Of a stretch of 43,859 bases of DNA, positions 16,108 through 24,268 are shown piece after piece. Numbering within the stretch: the first letter of the stretch is position 1; the number at the start of each line of letters is the position of its first letter. Below the pieces are notes generated by a model. It did no database searches, had not been told where the DNA came from, and saw nothing but the letters and a program-made list of their open reading frames with translations. Source of the DNA: Phycisphaerae bacterium (GTDB lineage Bacteria; Planctomycetota; Phycisphaerae; UBA1845; UTPLA1). The position numbers and the translations under genes are program-made. The stretch spans positions 1 through 43,859 of the forward strand of contig DATEMU010000018.1 of the NCBI GenBank assembly GCA_035275405.1, read 5' to 3'.

Positions 16108-18486
16108 CTATGAGCCGTCGTAGAGGTAGGCCAGGGCCTTGTCCACCTTGCCGTCCATGACCACGCGGAGGCGGCGGCCGCCGCTGACTGCGGGGACGTC
16201 GATGACGTGGACTACGCTCGCGGAGTCGGCGTCTTTGGGGAGCAGTTCTTTGAGCGCGTTGGGCGAGTCGTTGAGGAAGGTCTCGTTGAAGCGGTTGCGG
16301 CGGTCGTCGGGGTAGAGCGGCAGGTAGGCGATGTTGGCCTCGACGAGGTCCTGGAAGAAGTGCGTGCCGAAGGAGACCTCGGGGACGTAGCCGTCCCGCT
16401 CGCGGGCGACTTCGATGAGCATCTTCGCCTTGCTGATGTCGGCGTAGGTGACCGGGACGCCGAGGAGCATGTCGTTGCTGCCCCAGCGACCGGGGCCGAT
16501 GAGGATAAAGTTGCGGCCGGCGAGGCGCTCATTGAGTCGGCCGATGACGCGGGCGACGGCGGTCCGCTTCTCGCGGCTGGGGACGCTGTCGTAGTCGCGC
16601 GGGTCGATATAAACGACGTATTCGATATTCTCGACGAGACCTGCGCGGACGAACTTCTGGGCGCTGAAGATCGTGCGCTCCTCGGGGATATCCGAGGGGA
16701 TGGTGATATCCTGAATCTCCTCGATGTGGCTGAGCGTGCGGCATTGCAGGAGGTAGAGCTGCGTGCCGTCGTGCGCGAATTCGATGTCCACGGGGACCCC
16801 ATAGGCGGTCTCCAAGCGCTTGAGGATCCCGCGGATCTGCGCGGGGAAGGTCCCTTCGCTCATGAGCTTGTCGAAGGTGATGCACAGTTGCGACGCGTTG
16901 GCGTCGATGTACGTCCCGGTCGGCGGCGTCAGGACGCCATCGCGGTTGATGCTGACGAGCTTATCCAGCAGCGGATATTCGGCCGCGTGCTGCATGAGCT
17001 GTTCGAGTGAGACGGCCTCGAGACGGTTCTTGGTGAGATTGATGACATCCATCGAGCGCTGCGAATGGGCCTTGACTTCACCGGTGGAGGATTCGTGCCG
17101 CAGCGTGGGCATTCCCAGGGCGACCATGCGGGGGAACTCCGCGCCGACGCGATCGACCGCCCGGGTGCCCAGGCCCATGACGATGCGCATGAGACCATCT
17201 TCGCGCTTGATGCGCGGGCTCCAGCGGTATTCGTTGCGGCTGAAGGCGACGCCCGCGAAGCACGGGGCGAAGTAGGGTCCGAAGCGGCGACCGACGACGC
17301 GCTGGATGAGGACGGCCATGTCCTCGTCGTAGTCGATGAGGTCGTGCTCGCGACGGTAAAGCAGCGGGTCGGGGCCGAGGGCGCTGGCATAGACCTCGGC
17401 GATCGCGCCGAGCAGGGCCTTGAGGCGCTTCTCCGGGCTGCCCTGGTTGGGCAGGAAGATGCTGGCGTATTTTCCGCTAAACGCCGTGCCGAAGCGGTCT
17501 TCGAGGAGGCTGCTGGAGCGGACGATGAGCGGCAGTTCGCCGAGTTGATGCAGGATGAGACGCAGCCGCTCGACGATGCCCGCGGGAAACTCCGCGTTGC
17601 GAAAGACCGACTTGATCAGCCTGTATTCCTTGCGGATCTCGTCGGGCGTCTTGTATTTCTGGTTCTGATATTCGCCGAGGCCGTTGAAGGCAATGAAGTC
17701 CTCGATGACATCGGAGCGAAGGTAGTACGACTCGGGGATGGCGACGAGGGGAGTCGCAGGGGCGCGCTGCGGCTGGCTGACGGCGATCGGTTCGACGTAC
17801 TGCTTGATCTCGTCGATGGGTTTTTGCTTCGGGCCGACGATGATCCGCGAGGCCAGAAACATGCCCGCCGCTTTTCCACCGATCCGGCCCAGGCTGGCCT
17901 CGGCCCCGATCGAGCGATTGATGATCTCTTCGATGTCGCGGATGCGCAGGAACTTCTTGGCGACGGCGATGAACTCGAGCTGGTCGCTGATGAGGTGGCG
18001 GATCAGGCCGACACGAATGCCCATGGCCTCGTCCGGCGTAAGCTGCGACTCCCCTTCGGGCAGCGCGCAGAACCGGCGGACGGTGTCGGCGAGAAGCCGG
18101 AAAGAAAGCGAGCCGAGCGTGACGATGGCCCGCAGCTTTTCCGCCTCCTCACGCTTGAGGGCGAGGTTCACGATGTCATCGATCTCGTGCGGAGTGAAAT
18201 GCTGCGCCGCGTAGCGCCGCGTGGCCTCGTTGACCAAATCCCGCTCGCGCGAATCGCCCCGCGGCGCCTCCACGACGTTGGGATTCACGCCCGACCAGCT
18301 CCCGCCGCGCTCGATGTTGCCCGCTGCCATCCGGGCCTCGTCATAGACCTGGTCGATGGTGACCACCCCGCGTTCGTGCAGGGCGACGAGAAGCTGGCGC
18401 AGTATCCGATCCACAAGGTTGGGGTTGAGCGTGAGATGCTCGTCCAGCCGGTCAGCCGGAGTGATTCGTTCGGGCATGCCCGCCAT
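16108..18486 (-). CDS. PEP/pyruvate-binding (PPDK N-terminal type) domain protein
   Basis: A 792-residue protein. Residues 1-195 are a helical region without a recognised domain. From about 200 it has the ATP-grasp-like nucleotide-binding domain of PEP synthase and pyruvate phosphate dikinase: GRIGGKAAGMFLA at 201-213, LPLIVRSSSLLEDRFGTAFSGKYAS near 325-348, and the later FSRNEYRWSP and MGLGTRAVDRVG segments. The swivelling phosphohistidine domain (a TSHxA-type motif) and the C-terminal PEP-binding barrel are absent. The last 250 residues hold GPGRWGSND and FGTHFFQDLVEANI. ATP binding is likely. The reaction is unknown and this cannot be a complete PEP synthase or PPDK. Confidence 0.8.
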   Translation of the reverse strand: MAGMPERITPADRLDEHLTLNPNLVDRILRQLLVALHERGVVTIDQVYDEARMAAGNIERGGSWSGVNPNVVEAPRGDSRERDLVNEATRRYAAQHFTPHEIDDIVNLALKREEAEKLRAIVTLGSLSFRLLADTVRRFCALPEGESQLTPDEAMGIRVGLIRHLISDQLEFIAVAKKFLRIRDIEEIINRSIGAEASLGRIGGKAAGMFLASRIIVGPKQKPIDEIKQYVEPIAVSQPQRAPATPLVAIPESYYLRSDVIEDFIAFNGLGEYQNQKYKTPDEIRKEYRLIKSVFRNAEFPAGIVERLRLILHQLGELPLIVRSSSLLEDRFGTAFSGKYASIFLPNQGSPEKRLKALLGAIAEVYASALGPDPLLYRREHDLIDYDEDMAVLIQRVVGRRFGPYFAPCFAGVAFSRNEYRWSPRIKREDGLMRIVMGLGTRAVDRVGAEFPRMVALGMPTLRHESSTGEVKAHSQRSMDVINLTKNRLEAVSLEQLMQHAAEYPLLDKLVSINRDGVLTPPTGTYIDANASQLCITFDKLMSEGTFPAQIRGILKRLETAYGVPVDIEFAHDGTQLYLLQCRTLSHIEEIQDITIPSDIPEERTIFSAQKFVRAGLVENIEYVVYIDPRDYDSVPSREKRTAVARVIGRLNERLAGRNFILIGPGRWGSNDMLLGVPVTYADISKAKMLIEVARERDGYVPEVSFGTHFFQDLVEANIAYLPLYPDDRRNRFNETFLNDSPNALKELLPKDADSASVVHVIDVPAVSGGRRLRVVMDGKVDKALAYLYDGS

Positions 18487-18662
18487 GTAAAATCCTAGCT
18501 CGCGGCGGTTCGCCGGCGGTATCTTGGACCGGCGTCCACCAGCCCGCCGGGCGTGATGACGATTGTAACTGCCTCAGACGTTGGCGATAGGCGACGGACT
18601 ATCCCTTAAGTTTAATCCGGTAAGCGGTTTAGAGGTATTCAGGAGTCCTGTGAATGGCCGCG

Positions 18663-18691
18663 TTGCATCCCCGCCGATAGTACCCTAGACT
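18663..18691 (+). promoter_or_regulatory. Sigma-70-type promoter candidate for rpsU
   Basis: TTGCAT and TAGACT are separated by 17 bases. They lie about 95 bases before the rpsU start. The same -10 hexamer, TAGACT, occurs in the candidate at 37471-37476. Confidence 0.4.
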
Positions 18692-18785
18692 GGTGGGGTT
18701 AATGTCCGCCTGAGTGATCTTGGAGTGACCGAGACTCGGGTCGAGACTGGTCTATCGGAAATTGAAAGGTGTAACCCGGCAACAC

Positions 18786-18983
18786 ATGATCAAGGTTCGT
18801 CCCCGCCCCAATGAACCCGTTCAACAGCTCATGCGACGGCTTAAGAAGCTGTGTGAGCGCGAAGGCGTCCTGCGAGAAATGAAGCGGACGGCTTATTACG
18901 AGAAGCCCTCCGATCGCAATCGCCGCAATCTTCGCAAGTCGAAGCGCCGTGTGCAGAAGTTCGGCGTGCCCGAAACTCGCTAG
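18786..18983 (+). CDS. rpsU: Small ribosomal subunit protein bS21
   Basis: A 65-residue basic protein of the 30S subunit. The ATG at 18786 begins MIKVRPRPNEPVQQLMRRLKK, as in bS21. An in-frame TTG eight codons upstream would give an unusual extension. The family core (CEREGVLREMKRTAYYEKPSDRNRR) follows, with a Lys/Arg-rich C-terminus. bS21 sits near the anti-Shine-Dalgarno helix of 16S rRNA. It stands alone here, with a 300-base upstream region holding a promoter candidate. Confidence 0.93.
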   Translation: MIKVRPRPNEPVQQLMRRLKKLCEREGVLREMKRTAYYEKPSDRNRRNLRKSKRRVQKFGVPETR

Positions 18984-19059
18984 TCGCGGCCAAAATCAAT
19001 TTGATATTCTTTGGAAATACCGAGTATTCGGCGGGGAATTTCCGCGCGCCGCCGGTGAA

Positions 19060-19719
19060 TCAACCCTGCTTGCGGAGGTGTTTGCGCGGGGCGGCGCAGC
19101 GATAGACGCCGCCGGGCGGCACGTTGAGCCAGACCATGCGGTAGCTGACATCGCGGAAGAAGCGCTCATAAAAGCCGCGGTAGAGGATCGGCGCGACGGT
19201 GATCTGAATGAACAGGCCGCCGGGGGCGAGACTCTCTTTCAGCCAGCGCCACAATCGGACCTGGGCCTGCGCCGGAAGATTGGGCGTGGGCAGACCGCTG
19301 AGCACATAGTCCACTTTGTGAACGCCGAGCTTGGAAAGCGGCTCGGCGATTCGTGTAGCGTCGGTTTGAAGCAGCGTCGTTTCCGGGAAGCGACGGCGGA
19401 GAACTTCGCAAAAATCAGCGTCATTCTCCACCGCGACGAAGCGATGATGCGGCCGGAGTTGTTCGACGATTTGTTCCGTGACCGGTCCGGTGCCCGCGCC
19501 CAGTTCCACAATCGTGCCCGGACGGCTGAAGTCCACGTGGTCCAGAACACCGTTCACCATGGCCCGGCTGGAGGGAACGGCTGAGGAGATGGTGCGGCCC
19601 TTGGCGACGAACTTGGAAAAAAAGAGTCCGACATCCGATAGACGCGCGGCCCGGGGGGCCAGGGTGGTTTCGACAAGGGCGGGTTCGGCCACGTTGGCGT
19701 TCAGGGGATCGCTGCTCAC
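19060..19719 (-). CDS. SAM-dependent methyltransferase, phospholipid N-methyltransferase-like
   Basis: A 219-residue class I methyltransferase. Before the fold lies FFSKFVAKGRTISSAVPSS (33-51), typical of the rRNA-dimethylase-like phosphatidylethanolamine and ornithine-lipid N-methyltransferases. SAM motif I is IVELGAGTGPVTEQIV (70-85), the acidic residue after the second strand is in FVAVEND, and motif IV is DYVLSGLPTPNL. Its size fits PmtA-like enzymes, which act on lipid head groups at the membrane. The lipid substrate is not certain. It is convergent with rpsU. The 296 bases before it on its own strand hold nothing I recognise other than the tRNA-Val beyond. Confidence 0.75.
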   Translation of the reverse strand: MSSDPLNANVAEPALVETTLAPRAARLSDVGLFFSKFVAKGRTISSAVPSSRAMVNGVLDHVDFSRPGTIVELGAGTGPVTEQIVEQLRPHHRFVAVENDADFCEVLRRRFPETTLLQTDATRIAEPLSKLGVHKVDYVLSGLPTPNLPAQAQVRLWRWLKESLAPGGLFIQITVAPILYRGFYERFFRDVSYRMVWLNVPPGGVYRCAAPRKHLRKQG

Positions 19720-20015
19720 ATAGTCTCCATCGACAAAAAGTCGCGGCCGGCCCTTCGCCGCGCTGCCTGGCCGATGTGACCGATCCAGCGATCACCCCGG
19801 AAAGGCGGCCGTGTAATTCAAGAAAACGGCGCGACCTCCCGCGTGTTTCCTATTCGCCGCTTCATAATCAGGGACTTCAACACTCGCAATCTCATTAGCC
19901 CACGGCATCGGCACCGCGCCAGCCGATGTCGTGTCGGCATCCTAAGGGCACACGGACCGCCATGCCAAGCCGGTCCGTCGAAAATGAGCCCCAGAGGCAA
20001 ATACCCTCGTTCGCA

Positions 20016-20089
20016 TGGGCGTTACAGGACTTGAACCTGTGACCTCCTGCATGTCGAGCAGGCGCTCTAGCCAACTGAGCTAAACGCCC
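20016..20089 (-). tRNA. tRNA-Val (GAC)
   Basis: A 74-base cloverleaf on the reverse strand. The acceptor stem GGGCGTT pairs with AACGCCC, the D arm is GCTC...GAGC, the anticodon stem CCTGC/GCAGG holds loop TCGACAT with anticodon GAC, and the T arm is ACAGG-TTCAAGT-CCTGT. The discriminator is A. CCA is not encoded. Confidence 0.95.
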
Positions 20090-20289
20090 GGGATCAGTGG
20101 TTCGTACGACCGCTGCCACTTGATCGCCGCTTTCCCTGCCTGGATTCTAACGGGCCATCGTCGGGGAGCAATTAGGACTTGTCAAGACGATTGTGCGGCA
20201 GCCCTTTGTGGCTGCGGGGTTTGTATCGCTTGACCCTCTGCATTGAGCCAGCTATAAAGCCTGTTCATGGCCCCTTGAGGCCCCCAGGG

Positions 20290-20362
<73 letters not shown>

Positions 20363-20439
20363 GTTTGTCTTGCTGAGGTGCAAAATTTACCCTCGGCGAC
20401 CGTTCGGCGGATCGTGGCCCTACATCGATTTGGCGGCCC

Positions 20440-21666
20440 TTGCCCCAACCCACTCGTAAGCTCGGTCTCTGGTTGATCGGCGCCGGCGGCAACGTTGCCA
20501 CCACGGTGGCCGTCGGACTGGCCGCGCTACAGAAGGGCCTAGGTCATCCTGTCGGACTCGTTACGGGGGCACCCCCGTTTACACGGTTGCCACTTGTTGG
20601 CTTGCGGCGCATAGTTCTCGGCGGCCACGAGGTGGGATCGGCGCGACCGTTCGCTACGGCGCAGGAACTACATCGCGAGAGCGGGCTTTTTGGGGAATCA
20701 CTGCTGAGGAAGATCGCGCCGACACTTGGTGCGTGGCAGGCGAATATCCGACCGGGTACGGCTCAGGGGTGTGGAAAGGTTGTCGAGCAACGGGTGCCCG
20801 CGCCTGCACGGCTTCGCGGGCGGCGACCCCTGGAAATTGTGCAACGTCTGCGAGATGACCTGCGGTCGTTTGCTCGGCGGCATCGGCTGGACCGCGTTGT
20901 GATGGTCAACGTGGCGTCGACGGAGCCCGCCTTTCGCGGGGCCGCCGCACCTCGATCATGGTCGGCGTTGCAAAAGGCGTTAAACAATGGCCGCTCATTG
21001 GCGCTTCCCGCCAGCAGCCTCTATGCACTGGCGGCCATTGAGGAGGGCATGCCGTATATCAACTTCACGCCGTCTCTTGGCGCGAATCTGCCGGCCCTTC
21101 GCGAGCGGGCGATGGAAAAGCGCGTGCCCATCATGGGGAGCGACGGAAAGACCGGAGAGACCTTGATACGCAGTGTGCTCGCCCCCCTGTTTCGCCAACG
21201 GCAACTGCAAGTACTGAGCTGGGCCGGCTACAACATCCTCGGTAATCGCGACGGTCAGGTGCTGTCGTCGCCGCGCCACCGCGCTGCCAAGCTGGAAGGC
21301 AAGAACATCGTCATCTCGTCGCTCGTCGGCGACGCCCCGGAGACACGGACGTCGATCGAATACGTTTCCAGTCTGCACGACTGGAAGACGGCGTGGGACC
21401 ACGTTCACTTTCGCGGGTTCCTGGGCGTAAAGATGAGCCTGCAATTCACGTGGCAGGGCTGCGATTCGATCCTGGCGGCGCCACTGGTGATTGACCTGGC
21501 GCGGCTGGCGGATCTGCACGCGCATCTGGGGCTGGCGGGCGTGATGACACACCTGGCCTGCTTTTTCAAGACGCCGATGGATGTTCGCGAGCATGCGTTT
21601 TCCGAGCAGGTGCGGATGCTCGAACAGTACGTCGTCAAGGTCGATGGGCGCAAGGGGGCCGTGTGA
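20440..21666 (+). CDS. ino1: myo-Inositol-1-phosphate synthase-like cyclase
   Basis: A 408-residue NAD-dependent enzyme of the type that converts glucose 6-phosphate to inositol 1-phosphate by transient oxidation and aldol ring closure. The Rossmann motif GAGGNVATT is at 14-22. Other family landmarks are VMVNVASTEP, MGSDGKTGETL (catalytic Lys region), SWAGYNILGNRDG and SLHDWKTAWDHVHFRGFLG. No ATG is available; the TTG at 20440 is the likely start and lacks a clear ribosome site. It is the first of five + strand genes and its stop overlaps the next start (GTGA). In ebo clusters this slot is normally held by the dehydroquinate-synthase-like EboD, also an NAD-using carbocycle former. Confidence 0.88.
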   Translation: MPQPTRKLGLWLIGAGGNVATTVAVGLAALQKGLGHPVGLVTGAPPFTRLPLVGLRRIVLGGHEVGSARPFATAQELHRESGLFGESLLRKIAPTLGAWQANIRPGTAQGCGKVVEQRVPAPARLRGRRPLEIVQRLRDDLRSFARRHRLDRVVMVNVASTEPAFRGAAAPRSWSALQKALNNGRSLALPASSLYALAAIEEGMPYINFTPSLGANLPALRERAMEKRVPIMGSDGKTGETLIRSVLAPLFRQRQLQVLSWAGYNILGNRDGQVLSSPRHRAAKLEGKNIVISSLVGDAPETRTSIEYVSSLHDWKTAWDHVHFRGFLGVKMSLQFTWQGCDSILAAPLVIDLARLADLHAHLGLAGVMTHLACFFKTPMDVREHAFSEQVRMLEQYVVKVDGRKGAV

Positions 21667-22514
21667 ATCTGCGGCTGGCGTACAGCACGAACGCGTACAT
21701 GCGTTTCGATCTCCTCGACGCGTTGCGGAGAATTGCGGCGCTGGGCTATCACGGCGTGGAACTGATGGCCGATACCCCCCACCTCTGGCCCTCGGATACG
21801 ACGCCGCATCGTCTGGACGAAGTCCGGGCAGAGTTGGATCGGCTGGGGCTGACGATTTCCAATATCAATGCCTTTATGATGAACAAGATCGGCGACAAGC
21901 GCCAGCCCTACTGGCATCCAAGCTGGATCGAGCCGGATGCCGCCTATCGCCAGATTCGCATCGACCATTCCAAGGCGGCATTGACCATGGCACGCCAACT
22001 GGGCGCGGGCAACATTACAACGGAGCCCGGTGGGCCGCTCAGTCCCGGACAATCGTACAGCCAAGCCATGGACGATTTCGTCGAAGCGCTCAAGCCGGTC
22101 GTCGAACATGCAGAGCGAGGAGGCGTGCGGCTTCTCGTTGAGCCGGAACCAGGGCTGCTCATCGAACGATTTGAGCAGTACGAGGAATTGGCCGAGCACA
22201 TTGATTCACCGTACCTCGGCCTGAACTTCGACGTGGGCCATGCCTATTGCGTCGGTCAGGAGCCGTCGGAGTGGATAGGCCGAATGGCGCGACATTCAGC
22301 GCATTATCACTTCGAGGACATCGCCGCGACCCGCGTACATCAGCATCTAGTTCCGGGCCATGGGGCGATTGATTTTGCGGCGACGCTTGGTGCGATTCGC
22401 GCGACGGACTATGGCGGCTGGGTGACGGTCGAGTTGTATCCTTACGTCGACGACCCCGATGCCGCCGGGCGCGAGGCGAAGGACAATCTCGAACGAATTG
22501 CAGTTACGTTATGA
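21663..22514 (+). CDS. TIM-barrel sugar phosphate isomerase/epimerase-like protein
   Basis: A 283-residue xylose isomerase-like barrel. It starts at a GTG in a 4-base overlap with the preceding stop and ends in an ATGA overlap with the prenyltransferase gene, so it is translationally coupled on both sides. Family features are YSTNAYMRFDLLDALRRIAALGYHGVELM at the first strand and helix, a metal-binding Glu in LLVEPEPGLLIE, LNFDVGHAY and YHFEDIA (Asp/His ligands), and a final VTVELYPY. The metal site looks intact, so an isomerase or epimerase reaction on a polyol or sugar is likely, perhaps on the cyclitol made by the upstream enzyme (inference). Confidence 0.82.
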   Translation: MNLRLAYSTNAYMRFDLLDALRRIAALGYHGVELMADTPHLWPSDTTPHRLDEVRAELDRLGLTISNINAFMMNKIGDKRQPYWHPSWIEPDAAYRQIRIDHSKAALTMARQLGAGNITTEPGGPLSPGQSYSQAMDDFVEALKPVVEHAERGGVRLLVEPEPGLLIERFEQYEELAEHIDSPYLGLNFDVGHAYCVGQEPSEWIGRMARHSAHYHFEDIAATRVHQHLVPGHGAIDFAATLGAIRATDYGGWVTVELYPYVDDPDAAGREAKDNLERIAVTL

Positions 22515-23404
22515 GCCGCCTTCGCGCTTTTCTGCAATTGGTTCGGCTGCCAAACGTGTTCACGGCGCTGGCCGATGTAATCGCGGGCTACTGGCTGTTC
22601 AGCGGTACAGAACTATGGTCCGGCAGGCTCGCCTTCCTGATGCTGTCCTCGGCATGTCTTTACGTGAGTGGAATTGTTTTTAACGACCTTTGTGACCTAA
22701 AGATCGATCGCTGCGAACGGCCAAATCGACCGCTGCCATCCGGAGTGATCAGCCCTTATGCGGCCTTTACTTTAGGAGCTACGTTGGCGCAGACAGGCAT
22801 TTTGATCACCTTCTTCATGACGGTCATCGGCCTTGAATCCGCACGATTGCTTTTCACGGCGCTGCTGCTGCTCGCGTCGATCATCTTGTACAATTTCAAG
22901 GCGAAAGCGACTCCGGCGGGTCCATGGGTCATGGGGATTTGTCGGGCATTGAACTTGTATCTGGGTATGTCTCCGTTCTGGTCGCCAGGATTGCAGTGGC
23001 CCGCGCTGGCGATTCTGGCCTCCTTTTTCTACGTTACATCGTTCAGCTACTTCGGTCGTCAGGAAGCGAACACGTCCAATCGCCGCACACTCATAACTGG
23101 CGTTGTCGGTGTTGGAGCATCTCTACTAGTATTGGGATTGTTCGCCGGACTTGCTCTCGCCCAGAGCACCTTCGCTTTAGTACTGTGGCTGGGCCTTTGC
23201 ATTCACATCGGTCGCGTGGGCCTGCGCGCGATTAGAAATCCACACCCATCAACAGTTCAGTACGCCATGAAAACCTTTATCTTTTGCATCATCGTTTTTG
23301 ATGCGACGATTGTCTCGACCGCCCAAGACTGGCCCCAAGTCTTGATTGTACTCTCGTTGTTGATCCCCGCGCTGGTGCTGGGTCGATGGATCTATTCGAC
23401 CTAA
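22511..23404 (+). CDS. eboC: UbiA-family prenyltransferase, EboC-like
   Basis: A 297-residue integral membrane protein with about eight to nine hydrophobic helices. The first Asp-rich motif is intact: NDLCDLKIDR at 58-67 (N-D-x2-D-x3-D), followed by the EboC/UbiA signature CERPNRPLPSG. At the second motif position, where UbiA proteins normally have DxxxD, the sequence reads YNFKAKATPAGPWVMGICRALN, with Asn in place of the first Asp, as I recall for EboC-type members. UbiA enzymes attach isoprenoid chains to an acceptor in the membrane. Coupled by ATGA to the upstream gene and 9 bases from the next. The acceptor may be a cyclitol (inference). Confidence 0.85.
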   Translation: MSRLRAFLQLVRLPNVFTALADVIAGYWLFSGTELWSGRLAFLMLSSACLYVSGIVFNDLCDLKIDRCERPNRPLPSGVISPYAAFTLGATLAQTGILITFFMTVIGLESARLLFTALLLLASIILYNFKAKATPAGPWVMGICRALNLYLGMSPFWSPGLQWPALAILASFFYVTSFSYFGRQEANTSNRRTLITGVVGVGASLLVLGLFAGLALAQSTFALVLWLGLCIHIGRVGLRAIRNPHPSTVQYAMKTFIFCIIVFDATIVSTAQDWPQVLIVLSLLIPALVLGRWIYST

Positions 23405-23413
23405 AATTGAAAA

Positions 23414-24262
23414 ATGTCCCTGAAGCTCGGTTACAACACGAACGGGTTCGAGCATCATGCTCTCGACGATGCCATCGAGATCATCGCGGAGATTGGCTAC
23501 CAATCCGTGGCCATCACGCTTGATGTCGACCAGTTGAATCCCTTCGGGGAGGACATTGAGGAGGAGACGCGGCATGTCCGCCGTCGGCTAGAAAAGTGGG
23601 GACTGTCGTGCGTCATCGAAACGGGCGCTCGGTTTCTGCTCGACCCTCTCCACAAGCACGAACCGACCTTGATTTCCAAGGATTCCGAGGGCCGCAAGCG
23701 GCGGGTGGATTTTCTCGAGCGGGCAGTAGCCATCGCGGCCGATCTGGGGGCGGACGCCGTCAGCTTCTGGTCCGGACGCAAGCCCGAAGGCTTGCCTGAA
23801 ATTGTCGCCCACGAGTGTCTTGTTGAAGGATGCCGCGAACTAGGGGCCCATGCTGTAACCCGGGGCGTGAATCTTGCGTTTGAACCGGAGCCCGGCATGT
23901 TCATCGAGACTATGGCACAGTATGACCGGCTGCGCGCCGAACTGGAGAGCCCCCTCCTCGGCTCGATACTGGGTCTTACGCTGGATGTGGGACATGTTCA
24001 TTGCATAGGCGACGGCGATCCGGCGGCAAGAATCCGTGAGTTTCGGGATGGACTGCTCAACGTGCATATCGAAGACATGCGCCGGGGCGTCCACGAGCAC
24101 CTGATGTTCGGGGAAGGCGAAATGCGTTTCGAGCCGATCATGGCCGCGCTCCGCGAGATTGACTACACTGGCGGCGTGCACGTGGAGCTGAGCCGCCACA
24201 GCAAGGACGCGGTCGCGGCGGCGCGGAAGGCGTTTGATTTTCTTTCACCGATGTGCGAATAG
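23414..24262 (+). CDS. Second TIM-barrel isomerase-like protein, EboE-like position
   Basis: A 282-residue xylose isomerase-like barrel, distinct from the one at 21663. It opens with LGYNTNGFEHHALDDAIEIIAEIGYQSVAI and has an EPEPGMFIETM metal-Glu segment, GLTLDVGHVHC, and LNVHIEDMRRGVHEH with the expected His/Asp ligands. The order of a prenyltransferase, a TIM barrel and a phosphodiesterase-like gene is that of eboC-(D)-E-F, so it may fill the EboE role. Cyanobacterial EboE is longer, so that equivalence is inference. The gap to the next start is 6 bases. Confidence 0.8.
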   Translation: MSLKLGYNTNGFEHHALDDAIEIIAEIGYQSVAITLDVDQLNPFGEDIEEETRHVRRRLEKWGLSCVIETGARFLLDPLHKHEPTLISKDSEGRKRRVDFLERAVAIAADLGADAVSFWSGRKPEGLPEIVAHECLVEGCRELGAHAVTRGVNLAFEPEPGMFIETMAQYDRLRAELESPLLGSILGLTLDVGHVHCIGDGDPAARIREFRDGLLNVHIEDMRRGVHEHLMFGEGEMRFEPIMAALREIDYTGGVHVELSRHSKDAVAAARKAFDFLSPMCE

Positions 24263-24268
24263 GGTGCG

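Noticed and set aside
17065..18498. 477-codon forward frame
   Set aside because: Antisense to the PEP/pyruvate-binding protein; caused by high GC and absence of stops.
23414..24262. Firm naming as EboE
   Set aside because: Same fold and position, but shorter than EboE as I know it; kept as EboE-like only.
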